A stretch of DNA of 64,000 nucleotides from Hyphomicrobiales bacterium (GTDB lineage Bacteria; Pseudomonadota; Alphaproteobacteria; Rhizobiales; Rhizobiaceae). The stretch is from the NCBI GenBank assembly GCA_900473795.1, contig UCMT01000051.1:1-64000 (forward strand). Direction: 5' to 3'. The translations under genes and the position numbers were made by a program. Positions 8,788 to 17,445 of this stretch are shown here, in pieces (positions within the stretch are counted from its first letter, which is position 1; each line of letters starts with the position of its first letter). The notes under the pieces were generated by a model. The model did no database searches. It was given only the letters and a program-made list of their open reading frames with translations, and had not been told where the DNA came from.

Positions 8788-8827
8788 ACGATCAATATCG
8801 TTAACATGTTAAATATATCTTGATCGT
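8788..8827. promoter_or_regulatory. nested palindrome, candidate HpaR operator
   Basis: Two inverted repeats share almost the same centre. The inner one is the perfect 12-base palindrome TTAACATGTTAA at 8801-8812; the outer one is ACGATCAA (8788-8795) with TTGATCGT (8820-8827). The element sits in the hpaR-hpaF divergent gap, about 20 bases before hpaF. MarR-family dimers bind such symmetrical sites. Confidence 0.65.
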
Positions 8828-8845
8828 TGTGGCGCGGGAGGAACG

Positions 8846-9238
8846 ATGCCGCATTTCACCATGGACTATTCGTCCAATCTGGATGGAAAGGTGGATTTCG
8901 ACGCGCTTTGCCGTGTCGTCCACACGGAAATCCTGAAAACGGGCCTGTTCGAGACGGGGGCGGTGCGGGTGCGCGCGATCCGGTGCGACGCCTATGCGAT
9001 AGCGGACCTGCTCCCGGAAAACGGCTTCATCGACATGTCCTTCCGCATTGGCGAAGGGCGGAGCGAAAATGACAAGCGGCTGGCGGGCGAGGCAATCTTC
9101 AAGGCGGTGACGCAGCAACTCGATCCATTATTCCAGACGCCGCATTTCGCATTGACGCTGGAAATCCGGGAAATCGACCCCGCGCTCAGCTGGAAGAAAA
9201 ACGCCATCCATCCGCGCCTTCGCAAAACAAGCGGCTAG
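8846..9238 (+). CDS. hpaF: 5-carboxymethyl-2-hydroxymuconate delta-isomerase
   Basis: This 130-residue protein of the tautomerase superfamily starts MPHFTMDYS, so Pro is the N-terminal residue after Met removal and would serve as the catalytic base. The length and the GFIDMSFRIGEGRS segment fit CHMI. It isomerises 5-carboxymethyl-2-hydroxymuconate to 5-oxopent-3-ene-1,2,5-tricarboxylate in homoprotocatechuate catabolism. GGGAGGA lies upstream of the ATG. It is the first gene of the hpa operon, transcribed away from hpaR. Confidence 0.92.
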   Translation: MPHFTMDYSSNLDGKVDFDALCRVVHTEILKTGLFETGAVRVRAIRCDAYAIADLLPENGFIDMSFRIGEGRSENDKRLAGEAIFKAVTQQLDPLFQTPHFALTLEIREIDPALSWKKNAIHPRLRKTSG

Positions 9239-9330
9239 GCAGCCCCAAGAACCCAGACGCAACAGAAAAACGAAAGCGGCGTACGTGCCGCGTTTCCAGC
9301 GCGGCAAAGCAAGCAATATTGGAGAAGAAG

Positions 9331-10848
9331 ATGTCGACACTCGAGGACAACATTGCAAGGGCGCAAGGCTATCTCGCCCGTTTCCGCAAAGACGGCGTAT
9401 TGAACCATATCGGTGGCGAGGCCATCCCTGCGGCCGATGGCACCACCTTCGACATCATTTCTCCGGTCGACCTGAAGGTCCTGGCAAAGGTCGCGCACGG
9501 CAAGGCGGCGGATGTGGACCAGGCAGCGAAGGCCGCAAAGGCCGCCTTCCCCGCCTGGGCGGCGATGCCGGGCGATGCGCGCAGGAAGCTTCTACACAAG
9601 ATTGCCGATGCGATCGTGGCGCGCGCCGACGAGATTGCGTTCGTCGAATGCATGGACACCGGCCAATCGTTGAAATTCATGGCGAAGGCTGCGCTTCGCG
9701 GGGCGGAAAACTTCCGCTTCTTCGCCGATCGCGCCCCAGAAGCGCGGGACGGAAAGACCTTGCGGGCGAACGGCCAGGTCAACATCACCAGCCGTGCGCC
9801 GATCGGGCCGGTGGGCGTCATCACACCGTGGAACACGCCCTTCATGCTGTCGACGTGGAAGATTGCCCCGGCGCTCGCGGCCGGCTGCACCATCGTCCAC
9901 AAACCGGCCGAGTTCTCGCCGCTGACGGCGCGGCTGCTGGTCGAGATCGCGGAAGAGGCTGGCCTGCCCAAGGGTGTGTGGAACCTCGTCAACGGGCTCG
10001 GCGAGGACGCCGGCAAGGCGCTGACCGAGCATCCCGCCATCAAGGCGATCGGCTTCGTCGGCGAAAGCCGCACCGGCTCGCTGATCATGAAACAGGGCGC
10101 CGACACGCTGAAGCGGGTGCATTTCGAACTCGGCGGCAAGAACCCGGTCATCGTCTTTGCCGATGCCGATCTCGAGCGCGCTGCCGATGCGGCAGTCTTC
10201 ATGATCTATTCGCTGAACGGCGAGCGCTGCACCTCATCCTCCCGCCTGCTGGTGGAGGAAGGTATCTACGACCGTTTCACCACCATGGTCGCCGAGAAGG
10301 CCAAGCGCATCAAGGTCGGCCACCCGCTCGATCCGGAAACCGTGGTCGGCCCGCTGATCCATCCCGTGCATGAAAAGAAGGTGCTGGAATACATCGAGAT
10401 TGGAAGGTCGGAGGGCGCAACGGTTGCGGCCGGCGGCGCCAAATTCGATGGCCCCGGCGGCGGATGCTACGTCTCCCCCACCCTCTTTACCGGCGCCAAC
10501 AACCGGATGCGCATTGCGCAGGAAGAGATCTTCGGGCCTGTTCTGACCGCGATCCCCTTCAAGGACGAGGCCGATGCGCTGGCGCTCGCCAATGACGTGC
10601 AATACGGCCTGACCGGCTATCTCTGGACCTGCGACGTCACCCGCGCTTTCCGCTTCACTGACGCGCTGGAGGCCGGGATGGTCTGGGTGAACTCGGAAAA
10701 CGTCCGCCACCTGCCGACCCCCTTCGGCGGCGTCAAGAATTCCGGCATCGGCCGTGACGGCGGGGACTGGTCCTTCGACTTCTACATGGAAACCAAAAAC
10801 GTCGCCTTCGCCACCACGGCGCACGCGATCCAAAAACTTGGCGGCTGA
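9331..10848 (+). CDS. hpaE: 5-carboxymethyl-2-hydroxymuconate semialdehyde dehydrogenase
   Basis: This 505-residue NAD-dependent aldehyde dehydrogenase has the active-site residues Glu266 (HFELGGKNP) and Cys300 (NGERCTSSSR), and the cofactor segment PVGVITPWNTPFMLSTWKIA. It oxidises the semialdehyde made by HpaD to the muconate acid. I chose the ATG at 9331, ten bases after GGAGAAG, over a TTG at 9319. It is the second gene of the hpa operon; the 92-base gap after hpaF contains two short GC-rich inverted repeats but no T-run. Since no other aldehyde dehydrogenase is present locally, it might also oxidise dihydroxyphenylacetaldehyde; that is speculation. Confidence 0.92.
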   Translation: MSTLEDNIARAQGYLARFRKDGVLNHIGGEAIPAADGTTFDIISPVDLKVLAKVAHGKAADVDQAAKAAKAAFPAWAAMPGDARRKLLHKIADAIVARADEIAFVECMDTGQSLKFMAKAALRGAENFRFFADRAPEARDGKTLRANGQVNITSRAPIGPVGVITPWNTPFMLSTWKIAPALAAGCTIVHKPAEFSPLTARLLVEIAEEAGLPKGVWNLVNGLGEDAGKALTEHPAIKAIGFVGESRTGSLIMKQGADTLKRVHFELGGKNPVIVFADADLERAADAAVFMIYSLNGERCTSSSRLLVEEGIYDRFTTMVAEKAKRIKVGHPLDPETVVGPLIHPVHEKKVLEYIEIGRSEGATVAAGGAKFDGPGGGCYVSPTLFTGANNRMRIAQEEIFGPVLTAIPFKDEADALALANDVQYGLTGYLWTCDVTRAFRFTDALEAGMVWVNSENVRHLPTPFGGVKNSGIGRDGGDWSFDFYMETKNVAFATTAHAIQKLGG

Positions 10849-10887
10849 ACGCTCGATAGCGCCACACAAACTTTGGAGGAGACCTGC

Positions 10888-11868
10888 ATGCCCTTGCCCA
10901 CACCCAATCTCTACCCGCCGTTCAACATCGTGCGTCTCAGCCACGTCGAACTCGCCGTGACCGACCTTGCGAAATCGCGCGCCTTCTACGTCGATACGCT
11001 TGGCCTGCAGGTGACCGACGAGACGACGGACACGATCTATCTGCGTGCGCTCGAAGAGCGCGGCCATCACTGCATTGTGCTGAAAAAAGCCAGTTCCGCC
11101 GAAGCGCGCGACCTGGGCTTCAAGGTGTTTTCCGAGGAAGACCTCGACAAGGCCGAGCATTTCTTCAAGGGCAAGGGCCTGCCGGTCGAATGGGTCGATC
11201 GCCCCTACCAGTCGCGCACCTTCCGCACCCGCGATCCGCACGGCATTCCGCTCGAATTCTATTCGAAGATGGACCGCCTGCCGCCGATCCACCAGAAATA
11301 TGCCCTCTACAAAGGCGTAAAGCCGCTCCGGATCGATCACTTCAACTGCTTCTCGCCGAATGTCGACGAGAGCGTCGCCTTCTACAATGAAATCGGCTTC
11401 CGTGTGACGGAATACACTGCCGACGAGGAAACCGGGAAACTCTGGGCCGCCTGGACTCATCGCAAGGGCGGCGTCCACGACATGGCGTTTACCAACGGTC
11501 GCGGCCCTCGCCTGCATCACACCGCGTTCTGGGTGCCGACACCGCTCAACATCATCGACCTGCTGGACCTGATGGCGACCACGGGCTGGCTCGCGAACAT
11601 CGAGCGCGGCCCGGGCCGGCACGGTATCTCGAATGCCTTCTTCCTCTACATCCGCGATCCGGACGGTCACCGTATCGAGATCTACTGCTCGGATTATCAG
11701 ACGGTCGATCCCGACCTGGAGCCGATCAGTTGGGATCTCAAGGACCCGCAGCGCCAGACGCTCTGGGGCGCTCCCGCACCGAAATCCTGGTTCGAGGAGG
11801 GCAGTCTGTTTGCCGGCGCCACCGTTGTGGATTCGATCCTCAAGGCCCAGCCGATCGTCGCGCCCTGA
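10888..11868 (+). CDS. hpaD: 3,4-dihydroxyphenylacetate 2,3-dioxygenase
   Basis: This 326-residue type I (vicinal oxygen chelate) extradiol dioxygenase has two duplicated VOC domains (residues about 15-130 and 148-270). The metal ligands of the second domain are visible: His151 (RIDHFNCF), a His of RLHHTAFW at 210-211, and Glu264 (HRIEIYCSDY). These line up with the 2-His-1-Glu site of homoprotocatechuate dioxygenases of the Brevibacterium/Arthrobacter type. It is unlike the LigB-type HpcB of E. coli. It cleaves homoprotocatechuate next to the diol. GGAGGA precedes the ATG at 10888. A 77-base gap separates it from the decarboxylase gene. Confidence 0.92.
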   Translation: MPLPTPNLYPPFNIVRLSHVELAVTDLAKSRAFYVDTLGLQVTDETTDTIYLRALEERGHHCIVLKKASSAEARDLGFKVFSEEDLDKAEHFFKGKGLPVEWVDRPYQSRTFRTRDPHGIPLEFYSKMDRLPPIHQKYALYKGVKPLRIDHFNCFSPNVDESVAFYNEIGFRVTEYTADEETGKLWAAWTHRKGGVHDMAFTNGRGPRLHHTAFWVPTPLNIIDLLDLMATTGWLANIERGPGRHGISNAFFLYIRDPDGHRIEIYCSDYQTVDPDLEPISWDLKDPQRQTLWGAPAPKSWFEEGSLFAGATVVDSILKAQPIVAP

Positions 11869-11945
11869 CCGGGTGGACATGAGTTCGCCAGTTCCGGTCG
11901 CAAACCGCGACCGGACATCAGATTGATGTACAGCGGAGAGATACG

Positions 11946-13361
11946 ATGAACCGGAAAGATTTTGCCGAGTGGTCGCGCAAGGCTGCCGACTGGGGTGCCG
12001 CCTATCGGGCAACCCTTCGGGACAGACCGGTCCGTGCCCAGACAGCCCCCGGTGAGATCGCCGCGCGGTTGCCACTGCAGCCACCGCAAACCGGCGAAGA
12101 CATGGACGCAATCTTCGCCGACTTCGAGAACATCATCCTGCCCGGTATGACGCATTGGCAACATCCGCGCTTTTTTGCTTATTTTCCCGCCAATGCCGCG
12201 CCTGTCTCTGTCGTTGCCGAATATCTCGTCACGGCGATGGCGGCGCAATGCATGCTCTGGCAAACCTCTCCGGCTGCCACGGAGCTGGAGACAAGAGTTC
12301 TCGATTGGCTGCGCCAGGCGATCGGTCTGCCGGAGGGATTTTCGGGCGTCATTCAGGATTCCGCCTCCTCGGCCACGCTCTCGGCGGTGCTCGTCATGCG
12401 CGAACGCGCCCTCGACTGGAACGGCAACAAGGCTGGCCTGAGTGGAAATCCGCAACTGCGGATTTATTCGTCCGATCAGGTCCATACGTCCATAGACCGC
12501 GCGATCTGGGTATCCGGCATCGGCGAGAACAATCTCATCCGCATTCCCGCTCGAGGTGCGTTGCGGAGCATGGATTGCGACGCCCTGGAAACGGCCATCG
12601 CCGAAGACAAGGCGGCCGGATATGTGCCGGCCGGCATCATTGCCTGCACGGGTGGCACCAGCACCGGCGCATGCGACAACATTGCCGATGTGGTGCGGGT
12701 CGCTCGTCGACACGGTCTCTACGTTCATGTCGATGCAGCCTGGGCAGGATCCGCGATGATCTGCGAGGAATTCCGCCCTCTGTGGGCAGGCGTCGAAGAC
12801 GCCGATTCCGTGGTATTCAACCCGCACAAGTGGCTGGGCGCCCAGTTCGATTGCTCTGCGCATTTCATCCGAAATCCCGCCGAGCTCGTGCGGACACTCG
12901 CCATCCAGCCGGAATATCTGAAAACCCATGGTCGCGACGGTATTGTCAACTATTCCGAATGGACCGTTCCGCTCGGTCGTCGCTTCCGGGCTCTGAAGCT
13001 TTGGTTCCTGTTGCGGTTTCATGGCCTCGAAGGCCTGAAAACAATGATCCGCAACCATGTGGACTGGTCGGCAAAACTCTGCGAGCGCCTGCGCACGACC
13101 GACAATTTCGAGATCGTGACCGAGCCGGCCTTCTCGCTCTTTTCATTCCGTCACCTCGGTGCAAACGATCTCGACGACCACAACCTTACCCTTGTAAATG
13201 CGATCAATGACGACGGCCGCATCTATCTCACCCAAACCCGGGTGAACGGCCAGGTGGCGCTCCGCTTTCAGGCGGGTCAGTTCGAGATGACGGAGAGCGA
13301 CGTTGATGTCGCCTTTGATGTCATTACCGAAGTCGCGGCGACACTGTCGAACGCCGGCTAA
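11946..13361 (+). CDS. group II PLP-dependent aromatic amino acid decarboxylase
   Basis: The 471-residue protein belongs to the DOPA/tyrosine/tryptophan decarboxylase family. The substrate-pocket region MTHWQHPRFFAYFPA and the GVIQDSASSATLSAVL segment are typical, and the PLP lysine is Lys295 in FNPHKWLGAQFDCS. The cofactor Asp lies in LYVHVDAAWAGSA. It would convert an aromatic amino acid (DOPA, tyrosine or dihydroxyphenylserine) to its amine. It is not part of canonical hpa operons, yet here it sits between hpaD and the FAH-family gene with the same orientation and a GGAGAG ribosome site. This suggests the operon takes in aromatic amino acids through their amines. Confidence 0.87.
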   Translation: MNRKDFAEWSRKAADWGAAYRATLRDRPVRAQTAPGEIAARLPLQPPQTGEDMDAIFADFENIILPGMTHWQHPRFFAYFPANAAPVSVVAEYLVTAMAAQCMLWQTSPAATELETRVLDWLRQAIGLPEGFSGVIQDSASSATLSAVLVMRERALDWNGNKAGLSGNPQLRIYSSDQVHTSIDRAIWVSGIGENNLIRIPARGALRSMDCDALETAIAEDKAAGYVPAGIIACTGGTSTGACDNIADVVRVARRHGLYVHVDAAWAGSAMICEEFRPLWAGVEDADSVVFNPHKWLGAQFDCSAHFIRNPAELVRTLAIQPEYLKTHGRDGIVNYSEWTVPLGRRFRALKLWFLLRFHGLEGLKTMIRNHVDWSAKLCERLRTTDNFEIVTEPAFSLFSFRHLGANDLDDHNLTLVNAINDDGRIYLTQTRVNGQVALRFQAGQFEMTESDVDVAFDVITEVAATLSNAG

Positions 13362-13394
13362 GTCATCGCCTGAGCTGAAATACGGAGAGAACCG

Positions 13395-14264
13395 ATGTCC
13401 CATCCCAAATTTGTCAGCTTTTCCCGCAACGGCACGCCCGGATACGGGCTTCTTGCCGGAGACGGCATCATCGACCTTTCCGCGCGCCATGGCGCCAAAT
13501 GGCCGACGCTGCGCGAAGTCGTCGCCGATGGCGCGCTGCTTCAACTTGCCGAAGCCGCGGCAAACCTGGAGGCTGACTTCCCGGTATCCGAAGTCCGCTA
13601 TGAAATCCCCATTCCGGCGCCGGAAAAGCTCATCTGCGTCGGCGTGAACTTTCCCGACCGCAACGAGGAATACAAGGACGGACAGGCAGCGCCCGCCAAC
13701 CCGTCGCTGTTCATTCGCTTCCCTCGATCCTTCACCGGTCATGACCAGTCCTTGATCCGCCCACCGGAAAGCCTTGAGCTCGATTATGAGGGCGAGATCG
13801 TCATCGTTATCGGCAAGCGCGGGCGACGTATTCCCGAGGCCAAGGCACTCGACCACATTGCCGCGCTTTCGCTTTGCAACGAGGGCACGATCCGCGATTG
13901 GGTCCGGCATGCGAAGTTCAACGTCACGCAAGGCAAGAATTTCGACCGCACCGGTTCTATCGGCCCGTGGCTGATCCCGTTCACGGACGAGGCACAGATC
14001 GCCGATATCCGGCTCGAAACCCGGGTCAACGGCGAGATTCGCCAGAGCGATCGCACCAGCCGGATGATCTTCTCCTTCCGCAAGATCATCAGCTACATCT
14101 CCACCTTCACCACCGTGGTGCCCGGTGATGTGATTGTTACCGGCACGCCCACGGGCGCCGGCGCGCGGTTTGATCCGCCGATCTGGCTGAAACCGGGCGA
14201 TGTCGTCGAGGTCGAGGCGGATGGCATCGGAACCCTGCGCAACACGATAGCGGACGAGGCCTGA
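13395..14264 (+). CDS. hpaG: FAH-family 5-oxopent-3-ene-1,2,5-tricarboxylate decarboxylase / isomerase
   Basis: The 289-residue protein has one fumarylacetoacetate hydrolase domain with the metal site in ESLELDYEGEIVIVIGKRG and the downstream GKNFDRTGSIGPWL and VTGTPTGAGA motifs. In homoprotocatechuate degradation a protein of this family decarboxylates OPET and isomerises the product. The E. coli HpaG is a tandem duplication of about 430 residues, whereas this one has a single domain and no second copy nearby. It may do both reactions as a homodimer, or one step may be encoded elsewhere. It starts 33 bases after the decarboxylase gene with GGAGAGA upstream. Confidence 0.82.
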   Translation: MSHPKFVSFSRNGTPGYGLLAGDGIIDLSARHGAKWPTLREVVADGALLQLAEAAANLEADFPVSEVRYEIPIPAPEKLICVGVNFPDRNEEYKDGQAAPANPSLFIRFPRSFTGHDQSLIRPPESLELDYEGEIVIVIGKRGRRIPEAKALDHIAALSLCNEGTIRDWVRHAKFNVTQGKNFDRTGSIGPWLIPFTDEAQIADIRLETRVNGEIRQSDRTSRMIFSFRKIISYISTFTTVVPGDVIVTGTPTGAGARFDPPIWLKPGDVVEVEADGIGTLRNTIADEA

Positions 14265-14267
14265 GAC

Positions 14268-15071
14268 ATGTTGACGAATGACGAGATCGCCCAGGCTGCC
14301 GAAAGCCTCGATGCGGCCGAAAGGACAAGGGTGCAGACCGGCCTTCTGTCGCTCAAGCATCCCGGCATGACGATGGATGACGCCTATGCCGTTCAAGCGG
14401 CATGGGTGCGCCGGAAGATCGAGGCCGGGCGCAGGGTCATCGGCTGGAAGATCGGGCTGACGTCCAAGGCCATGCAGTATGCGCTCAATATCGACATACC
14501 GGATTCCGGCGTGCTGTTTGACGACATGCTGTTCGAGGATGGCGCGACGGTTCCTGCGGACCGCTTCATCCAGCCGCGCATCGAGGCGGAAATCGCCTTC
14601 ATCATGAAGTCGCCCCTGCGTGGACCGGGCATCACCATCTTCGATGTGCTCAACGCCACGGACTACATCACGCCGGCCCTGGAAATCCTCGATACGCGCA
14701 TCCTGCGGGTCGATCCGGAAACGAAGAAGGCCCGCACCATCGTCGACACGATCTCCGACAACGCGGCCAATGCCGGCATCGTGCTCGGCGGCCGGACGAT
14801 GCGGCCGGATGCCGTCGACATGCGCTGGATGGGCGCCATCGTTTCGCGCAACGCCGAGGTCGAGGAAACCGGTCTTGGCGCCGGCGTGCTCAACCAGCCG
14901 GCGCGCGGCGTCGCCTGGCTTGCCAACCGGCTTGCCCAATATGGCGAAGGCATCGAGGCCGGCCAGGTCGTGCTCGCCGGCTCCTTCATCCGCCCCGTCG
15001 AGGCACGTCACGGCGACACCATCGTCGCCGATTTCGGACCCTACGGTTCCGTCAGCAGCTATTTCGCGTAG
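14268..15071 (+). CDS. hpaH: 2-oxo-hept-4-ene-1,7-dioate hydratase
   Basis: This 267-residue enzyme of the 2-hydroxypent-2,4-dienoate hydratase family shows the family core VIGWKIGLTSKAMQ near residue 60, the metal-binding IEAEIAFIMK segment, and a C-terminal VLAGSFIRPVEARHGD. It hydrates 2-oxohept-4-ene-1,7-dioate to 4-hydroxy-2-oxoheptanedioate. It follows the FAH-family gene by three bases and precedes hpaI, so translation is probably coupled. Confidence 0.92.
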   Translation: MLTNDEIAQAAESLDAAERTRVQTGLLSLKHPGMTMDDAYAVQAAWVRRKIEAGRRVIGWKIGLTSKAMQYALNIDIPDSGVLFDDMLFEDGATVPADRFIQPRIEAEIAFIMKSPLRGPGITIFDVLNATDYITPALEILDTRILRVDPETKKARTIVDTISDNAANAGIVLGGRTMRPDAVDMRWMGAIVSRNAEVEETGLGAGVLNQPARGVAWLANRLAQYGEGIEAGQVVLAGSFIRPVEARHGDTIVADFGPYGSVSSYFA

Positions 15072-15083
15072 AAGGATTGGACA

Positions 15084-15896
15084 ATGCCCGCGCCCAAGAA
15101 CACGTTCAAAGCGGCACTTCTGGAGAGACGCCGGCAGATCGGCCTGTGGCTCGCACTCGCCAGCCCCTATACGGCAGAAATTCTGGGCGGCGCCGGCTAT
15201 GACTGGCTGCTGATCGACGGCGAACACGCGCCAAACGACATTCCACTGATGATGATGCAGTTGCAGGCTCTCAAAGGCTCGCCGAGCCATCCCGTGATCC
15301 GGGCGCCGGTCGGCGAGGCCTGGCTCCTGAAACAGATCCTCGATATCGGCGCGCAGACGGTGCTGGTGCCGATGATCGAAAGCGGCGACCAGGCAAAAGC
15401 CCTGGTGCGCGCCATGCGCTACGCCCCGCACGGCATGCGCGGTGTCGGTGCAGCACTTGCCCGTGCTTCATCCTTCAACCGCATTCCCGACTATCTTCAA
15501 ACCGCCAATGACGAGGTCTGCCTGTTGCTGCAGATCGAAAGCCGCGCCGGGCTGGCGGCGCTCGATGACATCGCAACCACCGACGGTGTCGATGGCATCT
15601 TCATCGGACCGGCCGATCTTGCCGCCGACATGGGCCATCTTGGCCGGCCCGGCGACGCGGAGGTGCAGCAAGCCGTGGAAGCAGCGCTGATCCGCATCCA
15701 GTCGCACGGCAAGGCGGCCGGCATCCTCACGGCCGATCAGTCGCTTGCCAAGCGCTACCTGGAATTGGGCGCAACCTTCGTCGCCATCGGCAACGATGTG
15801 GGTCTTTTGGCAAACGGCGCTTCGCGACTGCTCGCCGACTTTCAGAACGCAGTCGCTGCCGGTGCTGGACGTTCGGGCACTGCGAATGTCTACTGA
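15084..15896 (+). CDS. hpaI: 4-hydroxy-2-oxoheptanedioate aldolase
   Basis: The 270-residue class II metal-dependent aldolase of the HpcH/HpaI family carries the active-site His in WLLIDGEHAPND, the VPMIES segment, and the metal ligands in LLQIESRAGLAAL and GIFIGPADLAADMGHLG. It cleaves the last intermediate to pyruvate and succinic semialdehyde. It is the last gene of the hpa operon; no hpaBC hydroxylase or succinate semialdehyde dehydrogenase follows, so those steps must be encoded outside the window. Confidence 0.93.
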   Translation: MPAPKNTFKAALLERRRQIGLWLALASPYTAEILGGAGYDWLLIDGEHAPNDIPLMMMQLQALKGSPSHPVIRAPVGEAWLLKQILDIGAQTVLVPMIESGDQAKALVRAMRYAPHGMRGVGAALARASSFNRIPDYLQTANDEVCLLLQIESRAGLAALDDIATTDGVDGIFIGPADLAADMGHLGRPGDAEVQQAVEAALIRIQSHGKAAGILTADQSLAKRYLELGATFVAIGNDVGLLANGASRLLADFQNAVAAGAGRSGTANVY

Positions 15897-16293
15897 GCAG
15901 CCCTCCTTTTTCGAGGACATGGTGGCGATCCTCTGACCGTTCCGAAACAGCGCACACTGCCACGCGTCCTTCGGCCGACTGCGGAAGGAGTGGGCTGTCG
16001 TGCGCCGCTTCCGCTCGACCGCCACCTGGACCTGTTTTTTCGGGGTGACACGATAACCGAATGCTGTAAGCTGCCCCTGCAAAGACTAGTCCGTTGCCCA
16101 ATCCACGGGCGACGTTCCTAATGATTTGAAATAATTGCATCTTTCAGACTGCCGCAGCTTGGCCAAACCCGTGTCCCGACTGCCTGTAATAGTTTGACGT
16201 CCGGCAAGGCTCGGCCACCTGCGCGCTCCAAGAACCGACCCGTGCGCCCGCACGGGATTGATCCGCTCCACGCGCTTCAGGGGACTTATACAG
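15897..16293. other. intergenic region before the RND efflux operon
   Basis: These 397 bases contain no convincing gene. Frames that cross it are antisense extensions of hpaI or lack ribosome sites. No canonical terminator follows hpaI. It presumably carries the promoter of the efflux operon, but I could not pick a clear -35/-10 pair and no regulator gene lies next to it. Confidence 0.5.
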
Positions 16294-17445
16294 ATGGCAC
16301 GATACTGGCTCCTTCCGGCGATACTGCTTTTTTCGACGGCTCTGTCCGCAACCTCTTCGCTAGCACAACAACAACAGAAGCCCGCTGTCACGGTCGCCAA
16401 GCCGGTTGTCCGCGACGTCGTCGACGTCGATGAATTCATCGGCCGCTTCGAGGCCGTCGATGAAGTGACGATCCGCTCGCGCATCGGCGGCTATCTCGAC
16501 CAGGTGGATTTCACCGACGGTGCCATGGTGAAGAAGGGCGATCAGCTCTTCGTCATCGACCAGCGTCCCTTCAAGACTGCGCTCGACGTCGCCACGTCAT
16601 CGCTTGAGGTCGCGAAATCCACGCTTGTCTTCGCCGAAGCGGAATTCACGCGCACGGAATCGCTGGTGCAAAAAGGGACGCTTGCAATCTCGACGCTCGA
16701 CGACCGACGCCGCGAACTGCGGTCGGCGCAGGCAAATCTGCGCGGCGCGGAGGCAAGCCTCGCCAGAGCCGAGCTCGATCTCGAATATACCAAGATCATT
16801 GCTCCGCTGGCCGGCCGTATCGACCGCCGGCTGGTTTCGGTCGGCAATCTCGTACAAGCCGACCAGACCGCGCTGACGACGATCGTCTCGCTCGATCCGA
16901 TCGACTTCTACTTCGACGTCGACGAACGCCGCTTGCTCAACTATGCCCGCCAGGCGCGCGAGCACGGCAGCAACCTGCAGGAGGGTGGCGGGTCGCTCGA
17001 CGTCTATGTGACCATCGCTGATTCCAGCGAAAAGCCATTCAAAGGCAAGCTCGACTTCGCCGAAAACCGCGTCGACCAGGAAACGGGCACGATGCGGGTT
17101 CGCGCCCGTTTCGACAATCCGAAATTCGTGCTGCAGCCCGGCCTTTTCGGCCGTGTCGAGGTCAGCGCGTCCAACACCTACAAGGGCATCCTCATTCCGG
17201 ACGATGCGATCGGCGCCGACCAGGACCAGCGCGTCGTCTATGTCGTTGCCGCGGACGGCAGCTTTACCACGAAACCGGTGCGGCTTGGGCCGAGGCTCTA
17301 CGGCTACCGCGTTATTCGCGAGGGCATGACCGGTGACGAGACCATCGTCGTCAATGGCCTGACGCGGCTGAGGCCCGGTGTCGTCGTCGATGCGAAGATG
17401 GTCACGCTGCCGCAGGAAGCCGCATCGACGGAGAATGGCCAATGA
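16294..17445 (+). CDS. RND efflux periplasmic adaptor (membrane fusion protein)
   Basis: The 383-residue protein starts with a Sec signal peptide (hydrophobic residues 5-22, cleavage near SLAQ) and lacks a lipobox Cys. It then has the HlyD/MexE layout: biotinyl-lipoyl half motifs (RIGGYLDQVDFTDGAMVKKGD and APLAGRIDRRLVSVGNLVQ), an alpha-helical hairpin at about 95-150, and beta-barrel and membrane-proximal domains. It links the inner-membrane pump to an outer-membrane channel. I chose the ATG at 16294, preceded by AGGGGA. The pump gene overlaps its stop by four bases. No outer-membrane factor or regulator is adjacent, so the channel must be supplied from elsewhere. Confidence 0.93.
   Translation: MARYWLLPAILLFSTALSATSSLAQQQQKPAVTVAKPVVRDVVDVDEFIGRFEAVDEVTIRSRIGGYLDQVDFTDGAMVKKGDQLFVIDQRPFKTALDVATSSLEVAKSTLVFAEAEFTRTESLVQKGTLAISTLDDRRRELRSAQANLRGAEASLARAELDLEYTKIIAPLAGRIDRRLVSVGNLVQADQTALTTIVSLDPIDFYFDVDERRLLNYARQAREHGSNLQEGGGSLDVYVTIADSSEKPFKGKLDFAENRVDQETGTMRVRARFDNPKFVLQPGLFGRVEVSASNTYKGILIPDDAIGADQDQRVVYVVAADGSFTTKPVRLGPRLYGYRVIREGMTGDETIVVNGLTRLRPGVVVDAKMVTLPQEAASTENGQ

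Noticed and set aside
13143-15431. 762-codon minus-strand open frame across four hpa genes
   Set aside because: It runs antisense through several conserved enzymes and has no domain; it reflects GC-biased codon positions.
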